Position numbers and translations under genes: made by a program. DNA of 6,035 bases, from contig JABWAY010000252.1 in the NCBI GenBank assembly GCA_013360825.1, forward strand, positions 1 through 6,035. The letters are read 5' to 3'. Positions within the stretch are counted from its first letter, which is position 1; each line of letters begins with the position of its first letter. A model generated the notes under the pieces. It ran no database searches. It had not been told where the DNA came from and saw only the letters and a list, made by a program, of their open reading frames with translations. This DNA comes from Candidatus Brocadiia bacterium. GTDB lineage: Bacteria; Planctomycetota; MHYJ01; WSZJ01. Positions 1 to 5,935 of the stretch are shown one piece after another.

Positions 1-1605
1 GGCCGGAAGCGCGGCGCGCAACGCCGGCAGGACCGGATCCGCCGGGGTCGCGTGCGGGCGGGCGCCCCGCCGCAACGCCTCCAGTTTCTCCACCAGCGTC
101 CGCCGGACCAGGTTCAGCGCCGAGAGCGGGCAGAGCACATCCCCCTCCAGCCGGGAGACCAGCCCACCCAGCGACCAGGCCGTGCCGCCCAGCCTCCCGA
201 ACTGCTCCCTCAGGACCGCCTCCGTCAGCGGACGCCGCTCGGCGCGCTCCAGGACCGCCTCCGTCCGCGCCTCCACCCGCCCCCCCGCCCGGTCGCTCAT
301 CACCGCCACCAGCGGCTCGCCGACCCGCCCCCTCACCTCCACATCCACCGGCGTCCGCCGCAGCGGCGTCTCCCCCGTCCACGTCCCCCGCCACTTCTTC
401 GTCAGCGCTGGATCGTCCGTCTTCCAGACGCGGTCCCCCGCCCTGATCCCCCCGAGATCCAGCCCGCGCGCAAACGCCAGCTCCACCGCGCCTCCGTCCA
501 CCCCCTCCACGCGCTCCCCGCGCACCCACATCTCGAACACCCGCCCCCCCGTCTCCTCCTCCTCGGGGCGCCCCTGGTCGAACACCAGCCCGTCACCCGG
601 CTTCAACGGAACCCCCGCCTCCACCCGCACGCGCCCCCTCGCCGCCCCCTCCACCCGCCCGACATACACCCCGCGCTTCTTCGGCGAACGCCCCCTCACC
701 AGCTCCTGATGGTTCACACCCTTCAGAAACCCCGGCGAGAACCCGCGCGAGAACGAGAGTTCCAGCTCCCTCACCCGCTCGGGGGTCGGCGACCCGTCCG
801 TCCCCGCGGCGAGGGCGTCGAGGCGGTCGCGATAGAAGCGTGTCACATTGGCGACGTACTCGGGGGTTTTCAGGCGCCCCTCGATCTTGATCGACGCGAC
901 GCCGATCTCGACGAGCCGCGGCAGGACCTCCCACGCCGCCAGGTCCTGCGGGGAGAGCAGGTAGCGGACATCGTCTCCCTCGCGCACCTCGCCGTCGACC
1001 ACCAGGTCGTACGGCAGCCGGCAGGCCTGCGCGCAGGCGCCCCGGTTCGCGCTCCGCCCCCCGAGCGCCTCGCTGGTCAGGCACTGCCCTGAATACGCCA
1101 CGCAGAGCGCGCCGTGGACGAAGACCTCGACGGGGAGATCGCATCCGGCGCGGATCTGTGCGATCTCCTCGACGGACAGCTCGCGGGCGAGGATCGCGCG
1201 CCGCGCCCCCGCCGCGCGGGCGAAGGCAAGCGACTCGGCGCTGGTCACGGTCATCTGCGTGGACGCGTGGATCTCGAGGGTGGGCGCCACCGCCGCCGCA
1301 AGCCTCGCCACGCCGATGTCCTGGACGATCACCGCATCGGCCCCGGCCGCGGCCATCGCCCTCAGCATCTGTTCGGCTTCCTCCAGCTCCCCGCTGAACA
1401 CGAGGGTGTTGAACGCGACGTAGCCGCGGACACCCCGCCCGTGGAGGAACGCCATGAGTCCCGGGAGTTCGCCGGGGGTGAAGTTCTGGGCCCGGGCGCG
1501 GGCGCTGAAGCGGCTGAGGCCGAAGTAGACGGCATCGGCGCCGTTTTCGACGGCGGCGCGGATGCAGTCCCAGTCACCGGCTGGGGCGAGCAGTTCGGGT
1601 GTCAC
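1..1605 (-). CDS. U32 family peptidase / RlhA-like (YdcP-type, DUF3656) protein, 3' end cut by window edge
   Basis: The frame is open from GTG at 1605 to the window edge: 535 codons, no stop. It opens with PELLAPAGDWD, the usual start of U32 proteins. The U32 signature EVFVHGALCVAYSGQC lies at residues 160-175. Four cysteines (C168, C175, C191, C195) match the Fe-S ligands of the family, and SIKIEGRLK lies at 238-246. A beta-barrel-like stretch begins near 309, and a DUF3656-type region follows (PLTEAVLREQFGRLGG from 459; CPLSALNLVRR, 492-502). That C-terminal arrangement is typical of RlhA, which hydroxylates a cytidine in E. coli 23S rRNA; other U32 members act on tRNA or in ubiquinone synthesis. 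Peptidase activity is a legacy name and is not implied here. E. coli RlhA is about 650-670 residues, so roughly 100 or more residues are missing off the left edge. No Shine-Dalgarno precedes the GTG. In-frame ATGs at 1674 and 1692 would add 23 or 29 residues rich in Pro, Arg and Ala with no family match. The family assignment is firm; the exact substrate is inferred. Confidence 0.93.
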   Translation of the reverse strand, partial: MTPELLAPAGDWDCIRAAVENGADAVYFGLSRFSARARAQNFTPGELPGLMAFLHGRGVRGYVAFNTLVFSGELEEAEQMLRAMAAAGADAVIVQDIGVARLAAAVAPTLEIHASTQMTVTSAESLAFARAAGARRAILARELSVEEIAQIRAGCDLPVEVFVHGALCVAYSGQCLTSEALGGRSANRGACAQACRLPYDLVVDGEVREGDDVRYLLSPQDLAAWEVLPRLVEIGVASIKIEGRLKTPEYVANVTRFYRDRLDALAAGTDGSPTPERVRELELSFSRGFSPGFLKGVNHQELVRGRSPKKRGVYVGRVEGAARGRVRVEAGVPLKPGDGLVFDQGRPEEEETGGRVFEMWVRGERVEGVDGGAVELAFARGLDLGGIRAGDRVWKTDDPALTKKWRGTWTGETPLRRTPVDVEVRGRVGEPLVAVMSDRAGGRVEARTEAVLERAERRPLTEAVLREQFGRLGGTAWSLGGLVSRLEGDVLCPLSALNLVRRTLVEKLEALRRGARPHATPADPVLPALRAALPA

Positions 1606-1612
1606 GGTGGGG

Positions 1613-1641
1613 ATTATGCGGCCGCGGGCGGGAGCCGGGAA
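1613..1641 (-). promoter_or_regulatory. Weak candidate promoter for the U32 gene, implying a leaderless transcript
   Basis: On the minus strand a -10-like CATAAT (1618-1613) lies seven bases before the GTG at 1605. A poor -35-like TTCCCG (1641-1636) sits 17 bases further upstream. Transcription from this site would begin at or within a base or two of the GTG, which fits the absence of a ribosome binding site. The -35 matches consensus at only three of six positions, so this is tentative. Promoters in the AT-rich patch at 1680-1735 are an alternative. Confidence 0.25.
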
Positions 1642-1708
1642 GCGGGGGGTTGCCGCGGGTTTCCCATTGAGCATGAAGCGCGTTCTATTCATAAATCCTG
1701 CAAATCCC

Positions 1709-1736
1709 TTGCGTTTCTTAAATTTCAGGATATCAT
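1709..1736 (+). promoter_or_regulatory. Candidate sigma70-type promoter for the 71-residue protein gene
   Basis: TTGCGT (1709-1714) and TATCAT (1731-1736) are separated by 16 bases. The -10 matches consensus at five of six positions, the -35 at three of six. The site lies in a patch at about 1680-1735 that is far more AT-rich than anything nearby. Predicted transcription would start near 1743, giving an untranslated leader of about 20 bases that carries the ribosome binding site at 1750-1758. Confidence 0.5.
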
Positions 1737-1749
1737 GGAAGATGCCTTC

Positions 1750-1758
1750 GGGGGGAGG
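1750..1758 (+). promoter_or_regulatory. Ribosome binding site of the 71-residue protein gene
   Basis: GGGGGGAGG ends five bases before the ATG at 1764. It contains the GGAGG core at normal spacing. It is the main evidence, with codon bias, that this short frame is translated and that 1764 is its start. Confidence 0.6.
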
Positions 1759-1763
1759 CCACC

Positions 1764-1979
1764 ATGCGAATCCGACTGCTCTCCCGGGTGCTGAAACGCG
1801 CCTGGTACATGAACGTCGAAGACGTCGTCGATGCGTCGACGGCCATCATCAAGGGAAAGGTCGCAGCCTTCCTGCGCACCCAGTACTCCCGTATCCCCGA
1901 CCTGGAAATGTCGCTTCTCGACGACCAGGGACGCGTGCTCAAGGTCCTCCACCGCCGCCCCCCGCCCGCCCCAGGCTGA
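1764..1979 (+). CDS. Small protein of unknown function (71 residues)
   Basis: I do not recognise this protein. It begins at ATG 1764 behind a good ribosome binding site and a plausible promoter, and ends at TGA 1977-1979. The N-terminus is basic (MRIRLLSRVLKRAW). The middle, about residues 17-42, looks helical with regularly spaced hydrophobic positions (NVEDVVDASTAIIKGKVAAF). Residues 49-63 (DLEMSLLDDQGRVLKVL) could form a short beta hairpin, and the end is Pro-rich (RRPPPAPG). There is no signal peptide, membrane segment or Cys/His metal site, so a cytoplasmic protein is likely. Third codon positions are mostly G or C, like the neighbours. It diverges from the U32 gene and converges on the UbiA gene, 13 bases from that gene's stop, so it is probably monocistronic. 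Overlapping frames on the minus strand lack comparable start signals. Confidence 0.65.
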   Translation: MRIRLLSRVLKRAWYMNVEDVVDASTAIIKGKVAAFLRTQYSRIPDLEMSLLDDQGRVLKVLHRRPPPAPG

Positions 1980-1992
1980 CCCCGCGGCCGCC

Positions 1993-2859
1993 TCACCCCC
2001 CGATCCACACCTCCGCCATCACCGCCGCCATCAGCACCACCGCCACCACCGCGTTCACATGAAAGAACGCACGATTCACCCGCGCCAGGTCGTCCGGCCG
2101 CACCAGACGGTGCTCCCAGACGAGCAGAAGCGCAATCCCCCCCACCCCGGCTCCATACCACCCCCCGTACCCGCACCAGACCAGCGGCGCCGCAAATGCC
2201 AGGACCGCCAGCCCGTGAAGCACCGCCGCCAGCCGCAACGCCCCCGGCACCCCCAGCGCCACCGGCATCGACCTCAACCCCGCCCGCCGGTCGAAATCCA
2301 CATCCTGGCACGCGTACAGGATGTCGAACCCCGCCGTCCAGAACATCACCCCGACCCCCAGGGCCACCGGCAGCACCCCAATCCCCGCCCGGATCCCCAG
2401 CCACGCCCCCACCGGCGCCATCGCCAGCGAGACCCCCAGCACGAAATGGCACAGCGCCGTGAATCGCTTCGTGTACGAATACCCCAGCGTCACCACCAGC
2501 GCCACCGGCGCCAGCTGAAGCGTCACCCGGTTCAACATCCCCGCCGCCGCCACGAACCCGCCCGCACACACCGCCGCGAAGACCAGCGCCCCGACCCGCG
2601 AAACCTCACCCTTCGGGATCGCCCGCACCGCCGTCCGTGGATTCGCCGCGTCTATCCCCGCATCCGCCCACCGGTTGAACGCCATCGCCGACGCCCGCGC
2701 CGTCACCATGCAGACCAGGATCCACCCGAACGCCCCCCACCGCGCCTCCCCCCCGGTCGCCGCCACCGCAGCCGCCGCCGCAAACGGCAGCGCAAAGACC
2801 GAGTGCTGGATCTTGATCATCTCCAGCATCACCAGAAGCTTCCGCATCGCCCGGAGCAT
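1993..2859 (-). CDS. ubiA: UbiA-family prenyltransferase (4-hydroxybenzoate polyprenyltransferase-like; possibly MqnP)
   Basis: This is a multi-pass membrane enzyme that attaches a polyprenyl chain to an aromatic acid in quinone synthesis. Numbering from ATG 2859 (288 residues), the first Asp-rich motif is NRWADAGIDAANPRT (62-76; D66 and D70). The second is YACQDVDFD (182-190; D186 and D190). Both bind Mg2+-diphosphate in this superfamily. Several hydrophobic segments fit the usual eight or nine helices, and the length is normal. The opening KIQHSVFALPF and AMAFNR resemble the UbiA-like group that includes MqnP of the futalosine menaquinone pathway, so menaquinone is at least as likely as ubiquinone; the window has no other quinone gene to decide this. 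The frame extends to TTG 2883, but ATG 2859 has a GGGGGG tract (2864-2869) four bases upstream. ATG 2847 is also possible. The family is certain, the substrate inferred. Confidence 0.93.
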   Translation of the reverse strand: MLRAMRKLLVMLEMIKIQHSVFALPFAAAAAVAATGGEARWGAFGWILVCMVTARASAMAFNRWADAGIDAANPRTAVRAIPKGEVSRVGALVFAAVCAGGFVAAAGMLNRVTLQLAPVALVVTLGYSYTKRFTALCHFVLGVSLAMAPVGAWLGIRAGIGVLPVALGVGVMFWTAGFDILYACQDVDFDRRAGLRSMPVALGVPGALRLAAVLHGLAVLAFAAPLVWCGYGGWYGAGVGGIALLLVWEHRLVRPDDLARVNRAFFHVNAVVAVVLMAAVMAEVWIGG

Positions 2860-2914
2860 ACGGCCCCCCGATACCCCGGACAAGACGCCCCACCCGCGGA
2901 AATTCTCCCATCAC

Positions 2915-2931
2915 CGCGCCTCCCAGGCGCG
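2915..2931. repeat. Inverted repeat, 7-bp arms, 3-base loop
   Basis: CGCGCCT (2915-2921) and AGGCGCG (2925-2931) are perfect reverse complements around CCC. It lies in the divergent region between the UbiA and S41 genes, 56 bases upstream of the UbiA ATG. It could be a protein-binding site or a hairpin in a UbiA leader. No T-run follows on either strand, so it is not an obvious terminator. Confidence 0.5.
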
Positions 2932-2944
2932 TATCACTTCATAA

Positions 2945-2965
2945 GGGGATCAGTCCTTGATCCCC
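2945..2965. repeat. Inverted repeat, 8-bp arms, overlapping the -35 of the S41 gene
   Basis: GGGGATCA (2945-2952) and TGATCCCC (2958-2965) are perfect reverse complements around the five-base spacer GTCCT. The right arm overlaps the candidate -35 hexamer at 2957-2962. That is the placement expected of an operator, though no regulator gene is present in the window to pair with it. The spacer is odd, so the dyad centre is the C at 2955. Confidence 0.55.
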
Positions 2966-2985
2966 CCGGCCGCCGGACGCACAAT
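2957..2985 (+). promoter_or_regulatory. Candidate sigma70-type promoter for the S41 protease gene
   Basis: TTGATC (2957-2962) and CACAAT (2980-2985) are spaced by exactly 17 bases, each matching consensus at four of six positions. Transcription would start near 2992 and give a leader of about 38 bases containing the AGGAG ribosome binding site. An 8-bp inverted repeat covers the -35 element, which suggests the promoter may be repressible. Confidence 0.45.
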
Positions 2986-3019
2986 CCGCACACACACCGA
3001 CTCCTCACGGGGGAATTCC

Positions 3020-3024
3020 AGGAG
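3020..3024 (+). promoter_or_regulatory. Ribosome binding site of the S41 protease gene
   Basis: AGGAG lies five bases before ATG 3030. It fixes the start just ahead of a good signal peptide and is the clearest Shine-Dalgarno sequence in the window. Confidence 0.8.
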
Positions 3025-3029
3025 ACTTC

Positions 3030-5165
3030 ATGAGACCCTTCCGAGCCACATTGATCGCCTCGACCGCCGTCTCCGCACTCTGCCTGTTCTTCGCACACTC
3101 CTCCTGGGCGGGGCCGGCCGAGGACGCGCAGGCCCTCGTCGAGAAGCTCCCTGAAGCCAAGGGGGCCGAATTCTGGACCGTCGTCTCCGACCTCGAGGCG
3201 ATCGGGCCGCAGGCCGTCCCCGCGTTGACGGGGGCGCTCAAGAGTCCCGAAGGACGGGTCCGCCTGGGCGCCGCGAAGGCCATCTACCGCTGCGGCGAGA
3301 AGAAGGAGGGGGTCGCGGTCCTCATGACGCTGATCGGCGAGAAAAACAAGGAGGTCCGCCGCCAGTCGGCCGACGTCCTCGCCGACCTGACGCGGAACGA
3401 CGCCAATTTCGGAAACCGCAAGGAGATCGTCAGCGTCCTCCAGGAAGCGCTGGACGCCTCGGACGACCAGAAACTGACCCTGGCGCTCTCCCGCGCCCTC
3501 TGGTCCATCGACAGCAATATCCGCGCCACCGACGAGCTAAAGAAACTCCTGACCGCAAAGGACGGCGACGTCCGCCGCGATGCCGCCCTCGCGCTCGCCG
3601 AGAGCGACGACTTCGACACGGCCATGCCCCACCTGAAACGGATGTCCGCGGAGCCCGGCGAGCGGGGCGCCCTCGCGCGGCTCTACATCAAGCACAAGAA
3701 CCTGCAGGACAGCCTCCTCCGGAAGGCCGTCGGCAACACGCAGGGCGGGAAGTACGCGCTTCTCGAAGAAATGATCGAGCACGTGGAGAAATTCTACGTC
3801 GACCCGAAGAAGGCCGACGAGAAGCTGCTGCTGGAAGGCGCGGCGCGCGGGATCGCCGAGGTGCTCGACCCGCACTCCACGTTCCTGAACGAGAAGGACC
3901 TGAAGGACATGACCGCGGACCTGAACAAGCGCTACGGCGGGATCGGGGCGCACGTCTCCACGCGCGACGATTTCCTCACGATCGAGCGCCCGGTCTACAG
4001 CGGCCCCGCCTACCGCGCGGGGCTCCGGACGCTCGACCGGATCGTCGAGATCGAGGGGCAGACGACCTACAAGCGGCCGGTCGAGGACTGCGTCACGCGC
4101 CTGCGCGGCGAGCCCGGAACCAGGGTCAAGATCAAGGTCGGGCGCCGCGGCTGGGCGGAACCCCGTGAATTCGAGCTGGAGCGTGCGGAAATCTCGATCC
4201 GGACGGCGCAGGGCGACATGCTCCCCGGCAAGGTCGGCTGGATCCAGATCACGTCCTTCGGCAGCACCACCAACGACGAGATGCGGGAGTCCCTGGACGC
4301 ACTGCTCAAGGACGGCGCAGTGGCGCTCATCATCGACCTCCGCAACAACGGGGGCGGCCTCCTCCCCCAGGTCGTCAAGATGGTCGACCGCTTCGTCCCC
4401 GCCGGAAAGGTCATCTGCACGACCAAGGACCGGCAGGCACGCGTACTCGAGGAGCTGAAGTCGGAGGACGACGCGACGGTGGACATCCCCGTCGTCGTCC
4501 TGATCAACGAAGGGTCGGCCAGCGCCTCCGAGATCATGTCCGGCGCGCTCCAGGACTTCCAGGTCGCCACCATCATCGGGGAACGGAGCTACGGCAAGGG
4601 CTCGGTCCAGCGCATCATCCCCCTCCGCGCGCTGAAGAACTCCGGCGCGTTCAAGTACACGTTCGCCAAGTACTACCTGCCCTCCGGTCGCTCGATTCAC
4701 ATCGACCGCGACCGGTACGGAAAGGTCGACCCGTCCGCGACCGGCGGCGTCGTCCCGGACATCGAGGTCAAGCTCCCCGAGCGCGACCTCTGGAAGGAGT
4801 TCGAGTTCGCCCGCATTCTGGACAGCGGCAAGCTCGATGCGTACGTGGACGGCTCCTGGGAACAGAACCGTGAGGCGTTTACCCGCGCCGCGACCGACAC
4901 GGCCGCCGATCCGGCGGCTTTCCCGGGGTTCGACGCGCTGTACGACAGCCTGAAGGCCAAGGCGGAGAAGATCGACGTCGCCCAGCTGGTGCGCCAGCAT
5001 GTGCGCCGCAAGCTGGCGGACGAGCGGAAACGGGAGCACCTGGTGGATCTGAACGTGGATACCCAGGCGCAGAGGGCGGTGATCGAGGTTCTGCGCAAAG
5101 CCAAGGTGGATGCGGACACCGTCGCCGAGTACAAGCCGTTCGCGCACGCCTTTGACGCCAAGTAG
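3030..5165 (+). CDS. Exported S41 (CtpA/Prc-type) carboxyl-terminal processing protease with N-terminal HEAT-like repeats and PDZ domain
   Basis: This is a secreted serine protease of 711 residues. A signal peptide covers about residues 1-27 (MRPFR, then a hydrophobic core, cleavage likely after SWA27); Cys18 is not in a lipobox. Residues about 50-235 form helical HEAT-like repeats, for example VRLGAAKAIYRCGE and VRRDAALALAESDD. The S41 N-terminal helical part follows (LLEEMIEHVEKFYVDP; DPHSTFL, 280-286). A PDZ domain spans about 300-385 (RYGGIGAHV; SGPAYRAGL). The protease core runs from about 398 to 583. It contains DLRNNGGGLL (436-445), nucleophile S498 in GSASASE, and general base K523 in SYGKGSV. 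Their separation of 25 residues equals that of Ser372/Lys397 in algal CtpA. About 125 charged, helical residues follow. CtpA proteins are usually near 400-550 residues; the HEAT module explains most of the excess. It likely acts in the periplasm on protein C-termini; substrates are unknown. It is probably monocistronic, with its own promoter and terminator. Confidence 0.95.
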   Translation: MRPFRATLIASTAVSALCLFFAHSSWAGPAEDAQALVEKLPEAKGAEFWTVVSDLEAIGPQAVPALTGALKSPEGRVRLGAAKAIYRCGEKKEGVAVLMTLIGEKNKEVRRQSADVLADLTRNDANFGNRKEIVSVLQEALDASDDQKLTLALSRALWSIDSNIRATDELKKLLTAKDGDVRRDAALALAESDDFDTAMPHLKRMSAEPGERGALARLYIKHKNLQDSLLRKAVGNTQGGKYALLEEMIEHVEKFYVDPKKADEKLLLEGAARGIAEVLDPHSTFLNEKDLKDMTADLNKRYGGIGAHVSTRDDFLTIERPVYSGPAYRAGLRTLDRIVEIEGQTTYKRPVEDCVTRLRGEPGTRVKIKVGRRGWAEPREFELERAEISIRTAQGDMLPGKVGWIQITSFGSTTNDEMRESLDALLKDGAVALIIDLRNNGGGLLPQVVKMVDRFVPAGKVICTTKDRQARVLEELKSEDDATVDIPVVVLINEGSASASEIMSGALQDFQVATIIGERSYGKGSVQRIIPLRALKNSGAFKYTFAKYYLPSGRSIHIDRDRYGKVDPSATGGVVPDIEVKLPERDLWKEFEFARILDSGKLDAYVDGSWEQNREAFTRAATDTAADPAAFPGFDALYDSLKAKAEKIDVAQLVRQHVRRKLADERKREHLVDLNVDTQAQRAVIEVLRKAKVDADTVAEYKPFAHAFDAK

Positions 5166-5183
5166 GTCCTGAGAAGCGCCTCC

Positions 5184-5216
5184 GAGGGCCCCCGGCCGAC
5201 GGCCGGGGGCTCTTTC
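5184..5216 (+). terminator. Rho-independent terminator after the S41 protease gene
   Basis: A GC-rich hairpin begins 19 bases after the stop codon. CCCCCGGCC (5189-5197) pairs with GGCCGGGGG (5201-5209) across the loop GAC. Further G-C, G-T and A-T pairs extend the stem to about 14 bp (5184-5197 with 5201-5214). The descending arm runs into the T-rich tail TCTTTC. It should separate the protease gene from the frame that follows. Confidence 0.85.
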
Positions 5217-5221
5217 ATGTC

Positions 5222-5935
5222 GTGCCGGCCGGGAGACCCGTTGACGCCCCCGAGCGCGACCCTGCCCTGAGTTCAGCGGGCCCCCTCCACCCGCCGACCG
5301 GGCACCGGCGTCAGATCAAATCGCCCCATCGGCGCCCGACCCGCCGCTTCTGCTTCTTCCCTCCTGCCGGCGGCTTATTCCCCGCGGGCGGCGGAGGCGG
5401 CGGGGGGGGCGGCGGCGATCCCGCGCCGCAGCCGGTGCTCGACCAGTCGTTCACGCCCGGCGACTTCTCCACGTCCGCGGGTGTGTCGTACGCGACGGCC
5501 TGGGCGCAGACCGTCGTGCCGGCCGTATCGGGGACGCTCGACTCGGTCGATCTTCTGCTCGTGGCACAGGGGCCGGACGATGTCATCCGCGTGGACGTGC
5601 GCGGCGTCTCGGGTTCGCCGCTCTCCGACGACGGCTCCGTGCTCGGCAGCGTGATCGTCGCGGCCGCCGACCTTCCGTTCGTGGACAACCTCGTCCTGTC
5701 CACGTTCGACTTCCGCTCCCAGGGGATCCCCGTGGTGGCGGGACAGACGCTCGCGATCGTCGTGACGAAACTCTCCGGCACACCCAACCCGGGTGACTCC
5801 GACGTGCTCCTCGTCGGGGAACTCGCGAACGGCTACGTCCCGGGAGGTGCATTCCAGCGCAACGGGGGCTCCGGCGTGCCGTTCGCCGGCATCGTGGGCG
5901 ACTTCTACTTCGCCTTCCGCGTGGTCCCGGAGTAG
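5222..5935 (+). CDS. Probable secreted protein with a C-terminal beta-sandwich domain; N-terminus and start uncertain
   Basis: The frame runs from GTG 5222 to TAG 5933-5935 (237 residues). Residues about 72-234 look like a real extracellular jelly-roll-type domain. They have alternating beta strands (DSVDLLLVAQ, DVIRVDVRGVSGSPL, VVAGQTLAIVV, GDFYFAFRVV) rich in Gly, Ser, Thr, Val and Asp. The pattern resembles domains that precede sorting signals in planctomycete and other exported proteins, but I cannot name a family. Residues 1-55 are Pro/Arg-rich and look untranslated. GTG 5222 lies at the foot of the upstream terminator and has no ribosome binding site. Ten consecutive glycines (56-65) follow a short hydrophobic stretch (RRFCFFPPAGGLF), like a lipoprotein linker without its cysteine. 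No usable in-frame ATG lies between 5222 and the domain. The gene may be mis-started, frameshifted near the G8 run at 5402-5409, or decaying. The frame is likely coding from about 5330 on; the function is unknown. Confidence 0.5.
   Translation: MPAGRPVDAPERDPALSSAGPLHPPTGHRRQIKSPHRRPTRRFCFFPPAGGLFPAGGGGGGGGGGDPAPQPVLDQSFTPGDFSTSAGVSYATAWAQTVVPAVSGTLDSVDLLLVAQGPDDVIRVDVRGVSGSPLSDDGSVLGSVIVAAADLPFVDNLVLSTFDFRSQGIPVVAGQTLAIVVTKLSGTPNPGDSDVLLVGELANGYVPGGAFQRNGGSGVPFAGIVGDFYFAFRVVPE

Noticed and set aside
593..1144. Minus-strand 183-codon frame within the U32 gene
   Set aside because: It is an out-of-frame Arg/Gly-rich shadow. The true U32 frame on the same strand runs through it without a stop.
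52..1794. Long plus-strand open frames (52-1092 and 1114-1794) over the U32 gene
   Set aside because: They share codon boundaries with the minus-strand U32 frame, which carries unmistakable family motifs. Their products are Pro/Arg/His-rich or low complexity. They are GC-driven shadows.
1980..1992. Possible bidirectional terminator between the small gene and the UbiA gene
   Set aside because: GCGGCCGC at 1983-1990 is self-complementary but has no loop and no T-run on either strand. There are only 13 bases between the two stop codons.
1831..3033. 400-codon plus-strand frame over the UbiA gene
   Set aside because: The product is almost entirely Arg, Pro and His. The opposite strand encodes a clear UbiA protein with both Asp motifs.
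3537..5147. 536-codon minus-strand frame antisense to the S41 protease
   Set aside because: No domain, ribosome binding site or normal composition is apparent. The plus-strand protein has a signal peptide, PDZ domain and catalytic dyad. Long antisense frames are expected at this GC content.
5217..5270. ATG at 5217 as start of the last gene
   Set aside because: It is in a different frame from the beta-sandwich domain and reaches a stop after 17 codons.
5311..5787. 158-codon minus-strand frame with a poly-Pro tract
   Set aside because: The proline run is the complement of the poly-Gly tract, and the rest is Ser/Thr/Arg-rich. No start signals are seen, so it is a shadow.
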